This document shows, in pieces, positions 8,096 through 17,027 of a DNA stretch of 64,000 nucleotides. The translations under genes were made by a program, and so were the position numbers. The stretch is from Devosia lucknowensis (lineage in GTDB: Bacteria > Pseudomonadota > Alphaproteobacteria > Rhizobiales > Devosiaceae), in the NCBI RefSeq assembly GCF_900177655.1, contig NZ_FXWK01000002.1, forward strand, positions 930,001 through 994,000, in the 5' to 3' direction. The notes beneath the pieces are model-generated. The model had not been told where the DNA came from and searched no databases. It worked only from the letters and a program-made list of their open reading frames with translations. Each line of letters starts with the position of its first letter. Position 1 is the stretch's first letter.

Positions 8096-8734
8096 TCAAA
8101 ACGTCGGGCGGATAAAATCGCCGCTTTGATCCATGATCCACAGTTCGCCCGTCGAGATATCGAACCAGGCGCCGTGCACGGCGAGCTTTCCTTCCGCTTC
8201 AAGTGCCGCGACATAGGGAAAGGTGCGCAGGTTGCGGATGGAATTGCGGATGGAGATGCGTTCGAGCGCCGTCTGCTGCTCGCTGGCAGTCATCATCTTG
8301 TTGGTGCCAAGCTGGCCGGGCAGTTCGCCGAGCATGCTCATCCACTTGCCGATGAAGTCGCCCTCGTCGAGGGGGCTGTAATCGGGGTTGAGCGCCGCCT
8401 TGATGCCACCGCAGCGCCCGTGGCCCATGATGACGATGTTCGCGATGTTGAGACCCTTGATGGCGAATTCGATCGCCGCCGAGGTGCCGTGCTGGCCGCC
8501 GTCCGGCTGGTAGGTCGGGACCAGGTTGGCGACGTTGCGCAGCACGAAGGCTTCGCCGGGGCCGCAGTCGAAGATCATTTCCGGCGCCGCGCGGCTGTCG
8601 CAGCAGGCGATGATCATCGTTGAGGGGGTCTGGCCGATTTCCGCGAGGTCGCGGATGCGTTCCTTCTCCCGGGCGTAACGCCCGGCCATGAAGTTGGCGT
8701 GGCCGTCGAGCAGGTGCTGAGGAAAGTTGTGCAT
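8096..8734 (-). CDS. beta-class carbonic anhydrase
   Basis: Reversible hydration of CO2 to bicarbonate. The 212-residue protein has all the zinc-site residues of the beta class: Cys45 in CCDSR (with the Asp46-Arg48 dyad), and His105 and Cys108 in GHGRCGG. The segment FVLRNVANLVP near residue 65 is also characteristic. No signal peptide, so cytoplasmic. It would supply bicarbonate to carboxylases and help growth in air. Monocistronic and divergent from the DUF1737 gene with a 72-base gap that must contain both promoters. Confidence 0.95.
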   Translation of the reverse strand: MHNFPQHLLDGHANFMAGRYAREKERIRDLAEIGQTPSTMIIACCDSRAAPEMIFDCGPGEAFVLRNVANLVPTYQPDGGQHGTSAAIEFAIKGLNIANIVIMGHGRCGGIKAALNPDYSPLDEGDFIGKWMSMLGELPGQLGTNKMMTASEQQTALERISIRNSIRNLRTFPYVAALEAEGKLAVHGAWFDISTGELWIMDQSGDFIRPTF

Positions 8735-8806
8735 GCAACTCGATTAGCTGTAAGAGGCGACAAGATCAATCACCGGCAGATGCATGCCGGGACATGGGGG
8801 ACATGC

Positions 8807-9013
8807 ATGCTGATCTATCGTTTCCTCACCGGCGAGGACGACAGCGCCTTTTGCCACAAGGTCACCAAGGCGCTTTCGGAGGGATGGCAGCTGCATGGCG
8901 GCCCGACCTATGCCTATGACGCGGTGAGCAAGAAGATGCGCTGCGGCCAGGCGGTCACCCGCATCGCCCGGGACCAGCCCTACGATCCCGACAAGAAACT
9001 GATCGACTTCTGA
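8807..9013 (+). CDS. DUF1737 domain-containing small protein
   Basis: A 68-residue protein starting MLIYRFLTGEDDSAFCHKV. The YRxLTGxDDxxFCxxV opening, the GWxLxGGPTYAYD centre and the CGQAVT segment are the hallmarks of DUF1737, a small cytoplasmic domain of unknown function. The ATG at 8807 is used since the family begins here; the upstream open frame runs through the promoter region of carbonic anhydrase. Its stop lies one base from the stop of the convergent Nudix gene, so the two 3' ends abut without a terminator. Confidence 0.82.
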   Translation: MLIYRFLTGEDDSAFCHKVTKALSEGWQLHGGPTYAYDAVSKKMRCGQAVTRIARDQPYDPDKKLIDF

Positions 9014-9014
9014 G

Positions 9015-9608
9015 CTAGCGCGCCCCGGGCAGGAGCCCCGCCCGTTCCAGCGCCAGATGCTGGAGCATGATGATAGTCTTGCCATCGGTCATGGCGGGCG
9101 TGCCGAGCAGGCTCAAAGCATCGGCCAGCGGGAGCTCAACCAGTTCAATCTCCTCGCCCTCGGCCTCGAGGCCGCCGCCGGCATGGCGGAGCGTCGTCGC
9201 GTCATAGGTGCCGATGTAAAGACTCACCTTCTCGGTCACCGAACCGGGCGAGGCGTACATGTCGCAGACGAAGCGGATGTCGCGAGGGGCATGGCCGGTT
9301 TCTTCCAGGGCTTCGCGGGCTGCCGCGACGGCCGGCGCTTCGCCGTCCAGAAGCCCGGCGCAGGCTTCGAGCAGGTCGGGCTCGTCACCGTTGAGCAAAG
9401 CCGGGTAGCGGAACTGGCGCACCAGCAAGACCGTGTCGCGCACCGGATCGTGCAGCAGCACGGCGGCGGCATTGCCATGGTCGTAGACCTCGCGATTGAA
9501 GCGCTGAACCGTGCCGTCGCGGCGCGTGTAGTCGATCGTACTGTCGGTCAGCCGTCCCCAGTTCTCGGACAACAGTCGCGTCGAAACGACAGTCACTCTC
9601 TGGCTCAT
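9015..9608 (-). CDS. Nudix hydrolase, NudK/ADP-ribose pyrophosphatase-like
   Basis: A 197-residue Nudix enzyme. The ATG at 9608 is chosen because GGGAGA lies seven bases upstream; a longer frame begins at 9638. The Nudix box occurs around residues 86-108, with EACAGLLDGE leading into REALEETGH, the arrangement typical of NudK (GDP-mannose pyrophosphatase) and related sugar-nucleotide hydrolases. The upstream DHGNAAAVLLHDP and VRQFRYP strands are also found in that group. It probably hydrolyses ADP-ribose or GDP-mannose in the cytoplasm. Substrate choice between these is uncertain. Confidence 0.85.
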   Translation of the reverse strand: MSQRVTVVSTRLLSENWGRLTDSTIDYTRRDGTVQRFNREVYDHGNAAAVLLHDPVRDTVLLVRQFRYPALLNGDEPDLLEACAGLLDGEAPAVAAAREALEETGHAPRDIRFVCDMYASPGSVTEKVSLYIGTYDATTLRHAGGGLEAEGEEIELVELPLADALSLLGTPAMTDGKTIIMLQHLALERAGLLPGAR

Positions 9609-9798
9609 GCGTGTCTCCCATTGGTCGTGAAGGGGCATAGCCGGTCTCGACCCGCGGCGGAAGTCTCGGCTTCGTCGCGCTTTCCCAAACTGAACGCCGG
9701 CTAAATGGCAGGTTCACGCCGGCGTGAACTGGCCTCGGCTAGAAGGCGCTCCATCAGCGGCGACGCAGCGTCGTCCGCATTCGCACTGGAGACCACCC

Positions 9799-10215
9799 AT
9801 GACCAAGACCACTCTCACCCTCGCCGCCGGCCTCGCCCTTGCAACGCTCGCCATGGTCGCGCCAAGCCAGGCTGCCACCCGCAGCGTCACCATCGGCATG
9901 GATACGTTTGCCGATCGCTGCGTCCAGCAGGGCGGCTTTTTCGAAGCCGCGGCACCTGTTCTGACCTGTCACACCGAAAGCGTTCGCGTCGATTGCGCCT
10001 TTGCCACCAGCCACGACGCCAATTGTGCCTGGCCAGGCATCGACAACCGCGTCGCGGTCAATCGCCTGATCGGCATGGGCGACAGCAGCTGGACCTCCAG
10101 CACCGGCGGCGGGGTCAAGAAGGGCGGCGGCATCCAGCAGCCGGACCTGCCGATCGACAATGGCGGTGGCGGCGGCGGCATCGATCTGCCGGATCTGCCG
10201 ATCAAGTGGAAGTAA
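9799..10215 (+). CDS. small secreted Gly-rich protein of unknown function
   Basis: A 138-residue protein starting at ATG 9799 behind CTGGAG. It has a clear signal peptide ending near Ala26 (MVAPSQAA). The mature part has four Cys residues (RCVQQGG, LTCHTE, VDCAF, NCAWPG) that could make two disulphides. The C-terminal third is a Gly-rich linker with the motif PDLPI repeated twice (QQPDLPIDN, LPDLPIKWK). No family is recognised. It is expected in the periplasm or outside the cell. A strong terminator follows, so it is a single-gene unit. Confidence 0.72.
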   Translation: MTKTTLTLAAGLALATLAMVAPSQAATRSVTIGMDTFADRCVQQGGFFEAAAPVLTCHTESVRVDCAFATSHDANCAWPGIDNRVAVNRLIGMGDSSWTSSTGGGVKKGGGIQQPDLPIDNGGGGGGIDLPDLPIKWK

Positions 10216-10222
10216 AAAGACA

Positions 10223-10256
10223 AACCGCCGGGGCATGACCCCGGCGGTTCCTTCTT
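10223..10256. terminator. bidirectional Rho-independent terminator
   Basis: AACCGCCGGGG-CATGA-CCCCGGCGGTT is a perfect eleven-base stem followed by CCTTCTT, between the secreted-protein gene (+) and the chemoreceptor gene (-). Confidence 0.85.
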
Positions 10257-10295
10257 GAGCGTCGAGCCGGTTTCCGACGATCGACCGGCCAGTCG

Positions 10296-12317
10296 TCAGA
10301 ACTCGTTCCAATCCTCGGCGGCAGCGCCACCAAAATAGGCCTTGGCGGCTTTCTTGACCTTGCCCATCAGGGCGCGCGCGCCGGTGTCGGCGGCGGCGGG
10401 CTTTTCAGCGGGGGTGATCACGCGCAGCGTGCGGCCATCGGCCAGGGTGAAGGTCTCCACGAGGCTGTCGAGCTTGCCGGCCTGGCCTTCGGTCTGTTCG
10501 ATCGAGGCGTTCATTTCTTCCACCAGCGCTGCATTGTGCTGGGTCATCTCGTCCATCTGCCGCACTGCGACATTGACCTCGGCAATTCCGTCGGCCTGGG
10601 TCTTGCTGTCGCTGGCTATGGTTTCCATGACCGAGGCGGTCTGGCGGACGCCGGCGATGATGTCGCCCAGCCGCCCGGCCACATCGGCCACGAGGCGGGT
10701 GCCGTTGCGCACTTCGGTGGCGCTTTGCTCGATCAGCACCTTCACCTCCGAGGACGCCTGTGCCGCGGACTGGGCGAGACGACGCACTTCCACGGCCACC
10801 ACGGCAAAGCCCTTGCCGGCTTCACCGGCGCGGGCCGCTTCCACCGAGGCGTTGAGAGCGAGCAGGTTGGTCTGGAAGGCGATGTCGTCGATCAGCCCGA
10901 TAATGTTGGAAATCTTGCCCGAGGAAGTCTCGATGGCGCTCATGGCGGAGGTCGCCTGATCCATCACGGCGCTGCTGGCTTCCACCACATGGGTCACCTT
11001 GTCGGTGCTGGCGCTGGCGTCGCGAGCCCGCTCGGCGTTGAGCGAGACGGTGGTCGCCATCTGCTCCATGGCCGCAGAGGTCTGCTCGATGGTCGCAGCC
11101 TGGCGTGTGGTGCGCTCGGAAAGGTCGTTGGCACCGGCCAGGATTTCGGCCGTGGCCGTCTTGAGGGCACGCGAGGTCTCGCGCAGCTCGCTCACCATTT
11201 CGGCCAACTTGTCGGCGACATTGTTGGTCGAGGCCTTGAGCCGCCCGAAGGCGCCGGCATAGTCGCCCTGCATGCGTTCGCGCAGGTCGGCCCGGGAGAG
11301 GGCGCCCAGAACGGCATCGGCTTCATCCAGCGCCGTTTCGATCGAAGTGAGCATGCCATTGAGATTGTCGGCGATGCGGTCGATCTCGGGATCGCCATGG
11401 TGGCTGTCGAGACGGGCGGTGAAGTCGCCATTCATGGCCCGGGCAATCACGCCGTCGAAGGCAGACTGGAAGCGGGCCATGGTTTCGGCGCGGGCGCTGG
11501 TGCGTTCGGCTTCGGCGCGCTTGTTGACTTCGGCTTCGGCCACCTGGCGGCCATTGTCCCGGAAAGTCTCGAGGGCGCGGGCCATCTCACCCAGTTCATT
11601 CTTGGCCTCAGTTCCAGAGATGGCGACGTCGTAGTCGCCGCCAGAGAGTGTGCGCATCGTGTCGGTCATGCCGCCGATGGCACGGCCCAGCCAGCGGGCG
11701 GTGACGGCCGCGACGCCGATGCCGATGACGAGGCCGACAAGACCGACGGCGACGATGAAGATCAGCTGCAACTGCTGCTGGCTGGCAATCTGCGGACCAA
11801 GGGCGTTCTGCGCATCCTTGGCGCGATCGCTCATGGCATTGTAGAGTTCGCTCATCTGTATGCCGAGGTCGCGCAGCTGGGTGGTTTCGGCCGTCGCATA
11901 GGGGTCGGCACCACCAGCGATGGCGGTTTCGAGCTTGGTAAAGGCTGCGTCGTACTGCTGGGACTGAATGGTTACGGTCTCGATGGCATCCACCGAGACA
12001 GGATCGTTGACGAAGAAGGCCATGCCGTCGGCATCGGTGGTGCCGACGTCGAGGATCATTTCGCGAACACGAGCGGCCTGGTCGGCGGTCGGGGCTTGCA
12101 GGTAGTCGCCGAATTCCTGGCGCAGGGTTTCGACGTCGCGCACATAGTCGTTGATTTCCAGCGATTGGCGGGCCGCGTCGCGGTATTGATTGAACAGGCC
12201 TTCCGCCAGGAATGCCATGGCGACGGCCATGGCCGCGATGACGAGGATAACGGCGACAACGCTGACGAAGGCGGCGTAGATGCGGCCTTTTACGCTGGAA
12301 ATGAGCTTCATCTTCAA
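10296..12317 (-). CDS. methyl-accepting chemotaxis protein with C-terminal CheR-tethering-like pentapeptide
   Basis: Chemoreceptor of 673 residues. A membrane helix at about 15-38 is followed by a periplasmic helical sensor (40-185), a second helix (188-210), a HAMP domain, a further HAMP-like linker (about 290-360) and the MCP signalling domain. The hairpin tip is visible as [21 protein letters not shown]. The protein ends EDWNEF, which fits the x-W-x-x-F pattern of the pentapeptide that tethers CheR/CheB in high-abundance receptors. Its role is to pass ligand signals to CheA/CheW, which are not in the window. It is transcribed alone. Confidence 0.93.
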   Translation of the reverse strand: MKMKLISSVKGRIYAAFVSVVAVILVIAAMAVAMAFLAEGLFNQYRDAARQSLEINDYVRDVETLRQEFGDYLQAPTADQAARVREMILDVGTTDADGMAFFVNDPVSVDAIETVTIQSQQYDAAFTKLETAIAGGADPYATAETTQLRDLGIQMSELYNAMSDRAKDAQNALGPQIASQQQLQLIFIVAVGLVGLVIGIGVAAVTARWLGRAIGGMTDTMRTLSGGDYDVAISGTEAKNELGEMARALETFRDNGRQVAEAEVNKRAEAERTSARAETMARFQSAFDGVIARAMNGDFTARLDSHHGDPEIDRIADNLNGMLTSIETALDEADAVLGALSRADLRERMQGDYAGAFGRLKASTNNVADKLAEMVSELRETSRALKTATAEILAGANDLSERTTRQAATIEQTSAAMEQMATTVSLNAERARDASASTDKVTHVVEASSAVMDQATSAMSAIETSSGKISNIIGLIDDIAFQTNLLALNASVEAARAGEAGKGFAVVAVEVRRLAQSAAQASSEVKVLIEQSATEVRNGTRLVADVAGRLGDIIAGVRQTASVMETIASDSKTQADGIAEVNVAVRQMDEMTQHNAALVEEMNASIEQTEGQAGKLDSLVETFTLADGRTLRVITPAEKPAAADTGARALMGKVKKAAKAYFGGAAAEDWNEF

Positions 12318-12599
12318 CTCCGAAAGATGCGTATAAATTCCAGCAAGGAAACTAATTATTGTTTACCATAGGCGCGGGAAACGCCGTTTTTTTGTGCAAA
12401 CTACGGATTTTTCCGCATGCGCCATCGGCGAAAAACGAACAGGTTGTGCGCTAAGCGAACAAAGTGCGGGATGCGCCGAAAGTTGGACGGTGATGCCGGG
12501 TCGAGGCTTTGATTTCGTAACCATTGGGCGCTAAACACTCGAACCATTCCAAACTGGACGCGGCGACCTGCCGCAGCAGCAAGGCCCCGGATACGCCCC

Positions 12600-12986
12600 A
12601 TGTCGGTCAGAGCCCGCCCTACGTCACCGCATCTGCAGATCTATCGCTGGACCGTCACCATGACGATGTCCATCCTTCACCGGGCCACCGGTATCGCCAA
12701 TTACGCCGGCATGGCGCTCCTGGCGATCTGGCTCGGCGCGGCTGCCTTCGGGCAGGATCAGCTGACGATGGTCAACTACATCTACGGCAGCTGGTTCGGC
12801 CAGATCGTACTCTTCGGCTTCACCTGGAGCCTCGTGCATCACATGTGCGGCGGCCTGCGCCATTTCGTCTGGGACACGGCTGCGATGATGGAGCCGGGCC
12901 AGCGTGAAGCCATGGCCTGGGCCACGATCATCGCTTCGGTGATCATCACAATCCTGATCTGGACCGCTTTCGTGTGGATGGCCTGA
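12600..12986 (+). CDS. sdhC: succinate dehydrogenase cytochrome b556 subunit
   Basis: Membrane anchor of complex II, 128 residues, three helices. The N-terminal RPTSPHLQIYRWTVTMTMSILHRATG is the family signature; the SxLHRxTG part lies at the quinone site. His81 in HHMCGGLRH is the likely heme b ligand. First gene of sdhCDAB; its stop is one base before the sdhD start. The 282-base upstream gap lies between this gene and the divergent chemoreceptor, and contains TTGATT-17-TAAACA at 12509-12537 as a weak promoter candidate. Confidence 0.95.
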   Translation: MSVRARPTSPHLQIYRWTVTMTMSILHRATGIANYAGMALLAIWLGAAAFGQDQLTMVNYIYGSWFGQIVLFGFTWSLVHHMCGGLRHFVWDTAAMMEPGQREAMAWATIIASVIITILIWTAFVWMA

Positions 12987-12987
12987 T

Positions 12988-13380
12988 ATGCGTGAAACCG
13001 TCATAACCACCCAGACCATCGCCAATCCGAAGACCCACTACGGCGATGCCCGCGCCTCGACGCGGCACTTCATCACCCAGCGCGTTACCGGCGGCTTCAA
13101 TGTCGTCTTTCTCGCGCTCCTGCTGTTCGTGGTCGTTCGCCTCGCCGGCCAGGATCGCGCCGATGTCGTGGCGCTGCTGGCCAACTGGTATATCGGCGTG
13201 CCTCTGGCGGTGCTGATCGCTATTGCCGCCGTTCACATGCGCAACGGCATGCGCGACACGCTCGAGGACTACATGCATGGGCGCATCTATAGCCTCGCCA
13301 TGATGCTCAACACGCTGTTCTGCCTGGCCGTCGCCCTCGTCGGCGCCGGTTCCGTGCTCAAAATCGTCTTCTGGGGTTGA
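12988..13380 (+). CDS. sdhD: succinate dehydrogenase hydrophobic membrane anchor subunit
   Basis: Second membrane anchor of complex II, 130 residues, three helices. The N-terminus has the expected [16 protein letters not shown] segment, whose Arg lies at the quinone/heme interface. [16 protein letters not shown] after the second helix includes the His and the Asp-Tyr pair near the heme and quinone. Located one base after sdhC and five bases before the ATG of sdhA, so co-translated. Confidence 0.94.
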   Translation: MRETVITTQTIANPKTHYGDARASTRHFITQRVTGGFNVVFLALLLFVVVRLAGQDRADVVALLANWYIGVPLAVLIAIAAVHMRNGMRDTLEDYMHGRIYSLAMMLNTLFCLAVALVGAGSVLKIVFWG

Positions 13381-13385
13381 TCGAG

Positions 13386-15197
13386 ATGGCCAATTACGAA
13401 CTGATCGACCACGAATTCGACGTGGTGGTGGTCGGCGCCGGCGGGGCGGGCCTGCGCGCAACCCTGGGCATGGCCGAGCAGGGGTTCAACACCGCCTGCA
13501 TCACCAAGGTTTTCCCGACCCGCTCGCACACCGTCGCAGCCCAGGGCGGCATTGCCGCCTCGCTCCAGAACATGGGGCCCGACAGCTGGCAGTGGCACAT
13601 GTACGACACCGTCAAGGGTTCGGACTGGCTGGGCGACAACGACGCCATGGAATACCTGGCGCGCGAAGCCCCGGCCGCGATCTACGAGCTCGAGCACTAT
13701 GGCGTGCCGTTCTCCCGGACGCAGGAAGGCAAGATCTACCAGCGTCCGTTCGGCGGCCACATGACCGAATTCGGCGATGGCCCGCCGGTGCAGCGCACCT
13801 GCGCCGCGGCCGACCGCACCGGCCACGCCATCCTCCACACGCTCTATGGCCAGTCGGTCAAGAACGACGCCCAGTTCTTCATCGAATATTTCGCGCTCGA
13901 CCTGATCATGGGCGAGAACGGCGAGTGCCAGGGCGTCATCGCCTGGAAGCTCGACGACGGCACGCTGCACCGGTTCCGCGCCAAGCTGGTGGTTCTGGCC
14001 ACCGGCGGTTACGGCCGCTCCTACTTCTCGGCGACCTCGGCCCATACCTGTACCGGCGACGGCAACGGCATGGTGGCCCGCGCCGGCCTGCCGCTGCAGG
14101 ACATGGAATTCGTGCAGTTCCACCCCACCGGCATTTATGGTGCCGGCGTTCTCATCACCGAGGGCGCGCGTGGCGAGGGCGGATACCTGACCAATTCGGA
14201 AGGCGAGCGCTTCATGGAGCGCTATGCGCCCAACGCCAAGGATCTGGCATCGCGCGACGTCGTCAGCCGCTGCATGACGCTCGAAATCCGCGAGGGACGT
14301 GGCGTCGGTCCCAAGAAGGACCACATCTATCTCCACCTCGATCATCTCGATCCCAAGGTGCTGCACGAGCGCCTGCCGGGCATTACGGAATCGGCCAAGA
14401 TCTTCGCCGGTGTCGACCTGACCCGCGAGCCGATCCCGGTGCTGCCCACCGTGCACTACAATATGGGCGGCATTCCCGCGAACTATCACGGCGAGGTGCT
14501 CAACCCCACCGCCGAGGACCCAAACCGCATCGTGCCGGGCCTGATGGCCGTGGGCGAAGCGGCCTGTGCCTCGGTGCATGGCGCCAATCGCCTGGGCTCG
14601 AACTCGCTGACCGACCTCGTGGTGTTCGGCCGCGCCGCGGCCCTGCGCGCCGGCAAGGTGCTGGACAAGGCAGCCCCGGTTCCGGGGATCAACAAGGCCG
14701 AGGACGACAAGATCCTCGCCCGCTTCGATCGCCTGCGCAATGCCAACGGTTCGCAGCCGACGGCCAAGCTGCGCGACGAGATGCAGCGCACCATGCAGGC
14801 CGATGCGGCGGTGTTCCGCACTTCGGACTCGCTCAAGAACGGCGTGGCCGCCATGGGCGAAATTTACAAGCGCCTGCCGGACGTCAAGGTCACGGACCGC
14901 TCGCTGATCTGGAATTCCGATCTCGTGGAAACGCTCGAGCTCGAGAACCTGATGACCAGCGCCATCGCTACGGTCGTCTCGGCCGAGGCCCGTCACGAGT
15001 CGCGCGGCGCCCATGCGCATGAAGATTTCCCCAATCGCGACGATGTGGAATGGCGCAAGCACACGCTGGCGCATGTGAATGTGGAGACCGGCGATGTGAC
15101 GCTGGGCTACAGGCCCGTCATCACCGATCCGCTGACCCCGCAGGACCAGGGCGGCATCGATCTCAAGAAGATCGCGCCCAAGGCCCGCGTCTACTGA
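13386..15197 (+). CDS. sdhA: succinate dehydrogenase flavoprotein subunit
   Basis: Oxidises succinate to fumarate and passes electrons through covalent FAD. Full length at 603 residues from ATG 13386 (a TTG three codons upstream is less likely). [15 protein letters not shown] binds FAD; His48 in [11 protein letters not shown] is the covalent FAD attachment site. Substrate-site elements [18 protein letters not shown] and the catalytic Arg region [18 protein letters not shown] are intact. Third gene of the operon; a small secreted-protein gene lies between it and sdhB. Confidence 0.97.
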   Translation: MANYELIDHEFDVVVVGAGGAGLRATLGMAEQGFNTACITKVFPTRSHTVAAQGGIAASLQNMGPDSWQWHMYDTVKGSDWLGDNDAMEYLAREAPAAIYELEHYGVPFSRTQEGKIYQRPFGGHMTEFGDGPPVQRTCAAADRTGHAILHTLYGQSVKNDAQFFIEYFALDLIMGENGECQGVIAWKLDDGTLHRFRAKLVVLATGGYGRSYFSATSAHTCTGDGNGMVARAGLPLQDMEFVQFHPTGIYGAGVLITEGARGEGGYLTNSEGERFMERYAPNAKDLASRDVVSRCMTLEIREGRGVGPKKDHIYLHLDHLDPKVLHERLPGITESAKIFAGVDLTREPIPVLPTVHYNMGGIPANYHGEVLNPTAEDPNRIVPGLMAVGEAACASVHGANRLGSNSLTDLVVFGRAAALRAGKVLDKAAPVPGINKAEDDKILARFDRLRNANGSQPTAKLRDEMQRTMQADAAVFRTSDSLKNGVAAMGEIYKRLPDVKVTDRSLIWNSDLVETLELENLMTSAIATVVSAEARHESRGAHAHEDFPNRDDVEWRKHTLAHVNVETGDVTLGYRPVITDPLTPQDQGGIDLKKIAPKARVY

Positions 15198-15325
15198 GGT
15201 GTGCCACCTCTGCGACGAGCGCAGCTATGACGACTTTCGCCCGGCGCCCTGCGCGCCGAGCGATGCAAACAAGCAAGTTGAGACGGGTGGCCGCCCCGGC
15301 GCCGCCCCCGATGCCGGAGCCGAAA

Positions 15326-15616
15326 ATGCGGACATTTCTCGTGGCGATCACGCTTCTGGCCTCGAGCAGCCTCGCCGTGATGGCGGCGCCGCCGAGCGCG
15401 GAACAGAAGGATGAATTCTACCGCGTCTGCATGGGCATCGCGCAGGATGCGGCGCTCTGCGGGTGCAAGGCGGACGCGGCCATGACGCTGATCGACGCGC
15501 GGTTCATGGACGTCGTCATCAGCTCGATGAAGGGCGGTTCGCCCGACGCATCCGACTACGACGCGTACAATACCTACGTCGCCAAATCGAACCAGATCTG
15601 CAAGCCGAACTATTGA
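15326..15616 (+). CDS. small secreted Cys-containing protein inserted between sdhA and sdhB
   Basis: A 96-residue protein starting at ATG 15326 with GGAG seven bases upstream. It has a signal peptide ([21 protein letters not shown]) and four Cys in the mature part (RVCMG, LCGCKAD, QICKPNY), which suggests two disulphides and a periplasmic helical fold. No family recognised. It has no obvious link with complex II, but sits in the operon with 44 bases before sdhB. The 129 bases between sdhA and this gene hold no second gene that I can support. Confidence 0.75.
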   Translation: MRTFLVAITLLASSSLAVMAAPPSAEQKDEFYRVCMGIAQDAALCGCKADAAMTLIDARFMDVVISSMKGGSPDASDYDAYNTYVAKSNQICKPNY

Positions 15617-15659
15617 GCTTTACGGGCGACCCAAGCGTCCGCTGAGAGGATATAAAACG

Positions 15660-16442
15660 ATGGCCGAACTGACTTTGCGCAAGGCCGACCAGCCGCAGAA
15701 GGGCAAGACCTGGCCCAAGCCGCAGGGCGCCACGCGCCTCCGGGAATTCCACATCTACCGTTACGATCCGGACACGGAGGCCAATCCGCGCATCGACACC
15801 TATTTCGTCGATCTGGACAATTGCGGGCCGATGATCCTCGACGCGCTGCTCTACATCAAGAACAACACCGACCCGACGCTGACGCTCCGCCGCTCCTGCC
15901 GCGAGGGCATCTGCGGCTCGTGCTCGATGAACATCAACGGCCTCAATACCCTGGCCTGCACCAAGGGCATGGACGACTCCTCGGGTCCGATCAAGATCTA
16001 CCCGCTGCCGCACATGCCCGTGGTCAAGGACCTCGTGCCTGACCTTACCAATTTCTATGCCCAGCACCGGGCGATCGAGCCCTGGCTCAAGACCACTTCG
16101 CCCACGCCGGAAAAGGAATGGACGCAGTCGGTCGAAAACCGCGCCAAGCTCGACGGGCTCTACGAGTGCATCCTCTGCGCCTGTTGCTCGACCTCGTGCC
16201 CGAGCTATTGGTGGAACGGCGAAAAATATCTCGGGCCCGCCGCGCTGCTGCAGGCCTATCGCTGGCTGATCGATTCGCGCGACGAGACCACGTCCGAGCG
16301 CCTCGACAATCTCGAAGACCCGTTCAAGCTCTATCGCTGCCACACCATCATGAACTGCGCCAAGGTTTGCCCCAAGGGCCTCAATCCGGCCAAGGCGATC
16401 GCCCAGATCAAGAAGATGATGGTGGAGCGCAAGGCGGCCTGA
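15660..16442 (+). CDS. sdhB: succinate dehydrogenase iron-sulfur subunit
   Basis: Carries electrons from FAD to quinone via three Fe-S clusters. 260 residues, normal length. The [2Fe-2S] cluster ligands are Cys80, Cys85, Cys88 and Cys100 ([10 protein letters not shown]...LAC). The [4Fe-4S] and [3Fe-4S] ligands are in [14 protein letters not shown] and in [17 protein letters not shown]. Preceded by GAGAGGA. Last gene of the operon; the next 130 bases are a pair of palindromic repeats with no strong terminator. Confidence 0.97.
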   Translation: MAELTLRKADQPQKGKTWPKPQGATRLREFHIYRYDPDTEANPRIDTYFVDLDNCGPMILDALLYIKNNTDPTLTLRRSCREGICGSCSMNINGLNTLACTKGMDDSSGPIKIYPLPHMPVVKDLVPDLTNFYAQHRAIEPWLKTTSPTPEKEWTQSVENRAKLDGLYECILCACCSTSCPSYWWNGEKYLGPAALLQAYRWLIDSRDETTSERLDNLEDPFKLYRCHTIMNCAKVCPKGLNPAKAIAQIKKMMVERKAA

Positions 16443-16475
16443 GGCCTAGCAGCCTCACCGGCAGCATATCTACAG

Positions 16476-16548
16476 GGTCACCCCGGCGCAGGCCGGGGTT
16501 CAATTTGGAGCCGCGCATGCATCCCGGACCTTCGCCGGGATGACACCC
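16476..16548. repeat. double-hairpin intergenic repeat
   Basis: Two adjacent palindromes: CCCCGG-CGCAGG-CCGGGG and CATCCCGG-ACCTTCG-CCGGGATG, with TCACCCCGG near the start and GATGACACC at the end. The size (about 72 bases) and layout match the elements at 36811-36884 and 42952-43025. It lies after sdhB and may work as a transcript 3' structure. Confidence 0.65.
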
Positions 16549-16571
16549 TGGCGCGCGAGATTTTCTGAGCT

Positions 16572-16928
16572 TCAGAGCCCCAATTCCGCCCGCGACGCCT
16601 GCGCCAGTGCCGCAATCAGCTCATCCGGCATCGGCCTGGCCGGCGAAAACGTCACGCCGGTCTTGCTCGCCTTGAGACCCGCCGCGGCAATGGCCTCGGC
16701 CTGCGTGCTGATCGCGCCCTTGCTGACATAGAGCCCGCACTGCTTGCTGAAGGCGCCATAGCCGGCAGCGACCACACTTCCCGTGCCAAAACCCGGCATG
16801 TCGTAGCGCATGATCTCATCAAGGCCCGGCAAGGCGTGAGCCAGTCGCGCGCGCAGATGGGTCAGGAGCGGCTGGAGCGTTTCGGGTGCGGCGTCGATAT
16901 AGGCGTCATGATCGGCAAAGTTGGACAT
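16572..16928 (-). CDS. DUF1801 domain-containing protein
   Basis: Small cytoplasmic protein of 118 residues. The opening DHDAYIDAAPETLQPLLTHL and the following ALPGLDEIMRYDMPGFG segment are typical of DUF1801 (YdhG-like, frataxin-type fold), as is GLYVSKGAI in the middle. Some relatives in Gram-positive bacteria have been proposed as iron chaperones; no such role can be claimed here. ATG 16928 fits the family start. It is separated by a terminator from the upstream repeat-protein gene on the same strand. Confidence 0.75.
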   Translation of the reverse strand: MSNFADHDAYIDAAPETLQPLLTHLRARLAHALPGLDEIMRYDMPGFGTGSVVAAGYGAFSKQCGLYVSKGAISTQAEAIAAAGLKASKTGVTFSPARPMPDELIAALAQASRAELGL

Positions 16929-16971
16929 GAGCCCATCTTGTGCAATCGCGCCGGTCCGTGCAACCCGCCAA

Positions 16972-17004
16972 AACGAAGCGGCGGGACCCGAAGGCCCCGC
17001 CGCG
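16972..17004 (-). terminator. Rho-independent terminator
   Basis: On the minus strand GCGGCGGG and CCCGCCGC pair around a ten-base loop and are followed by TTCGTTTT. It ends the transcript of the seven-repeat protein gene. Confidence 0.75.
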
Positions 17005-17027
17005 TCTTCACTCTGTGGCAGCAGGGC

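Noticed and set aside
10536..12371. 611-residue open frame opposite the chemoreceptor
   Set aside because: Shadow frame caused by high GC and codon bias; composition is Gly/His/Asp-rich with no domain, while the opposite strand encodes a perfect MCP.
13287..15074. 595-residue open frame opposite sdhA, and similar long frames opposite atpA (23716-25452) and atpD (26069-27751)
   Set aside because: All lie antisense to highly conserved genes and have no recognisable motif.
15199..15414. 71-residue ORF starting MCHLCDERSYDD just after sdhA
   Set aside because: The Cys pair is suggestive, but the rest is Gly/Arg-rich, it overlaps the better supported secreted-protein gene, and no ribosome site is seen.
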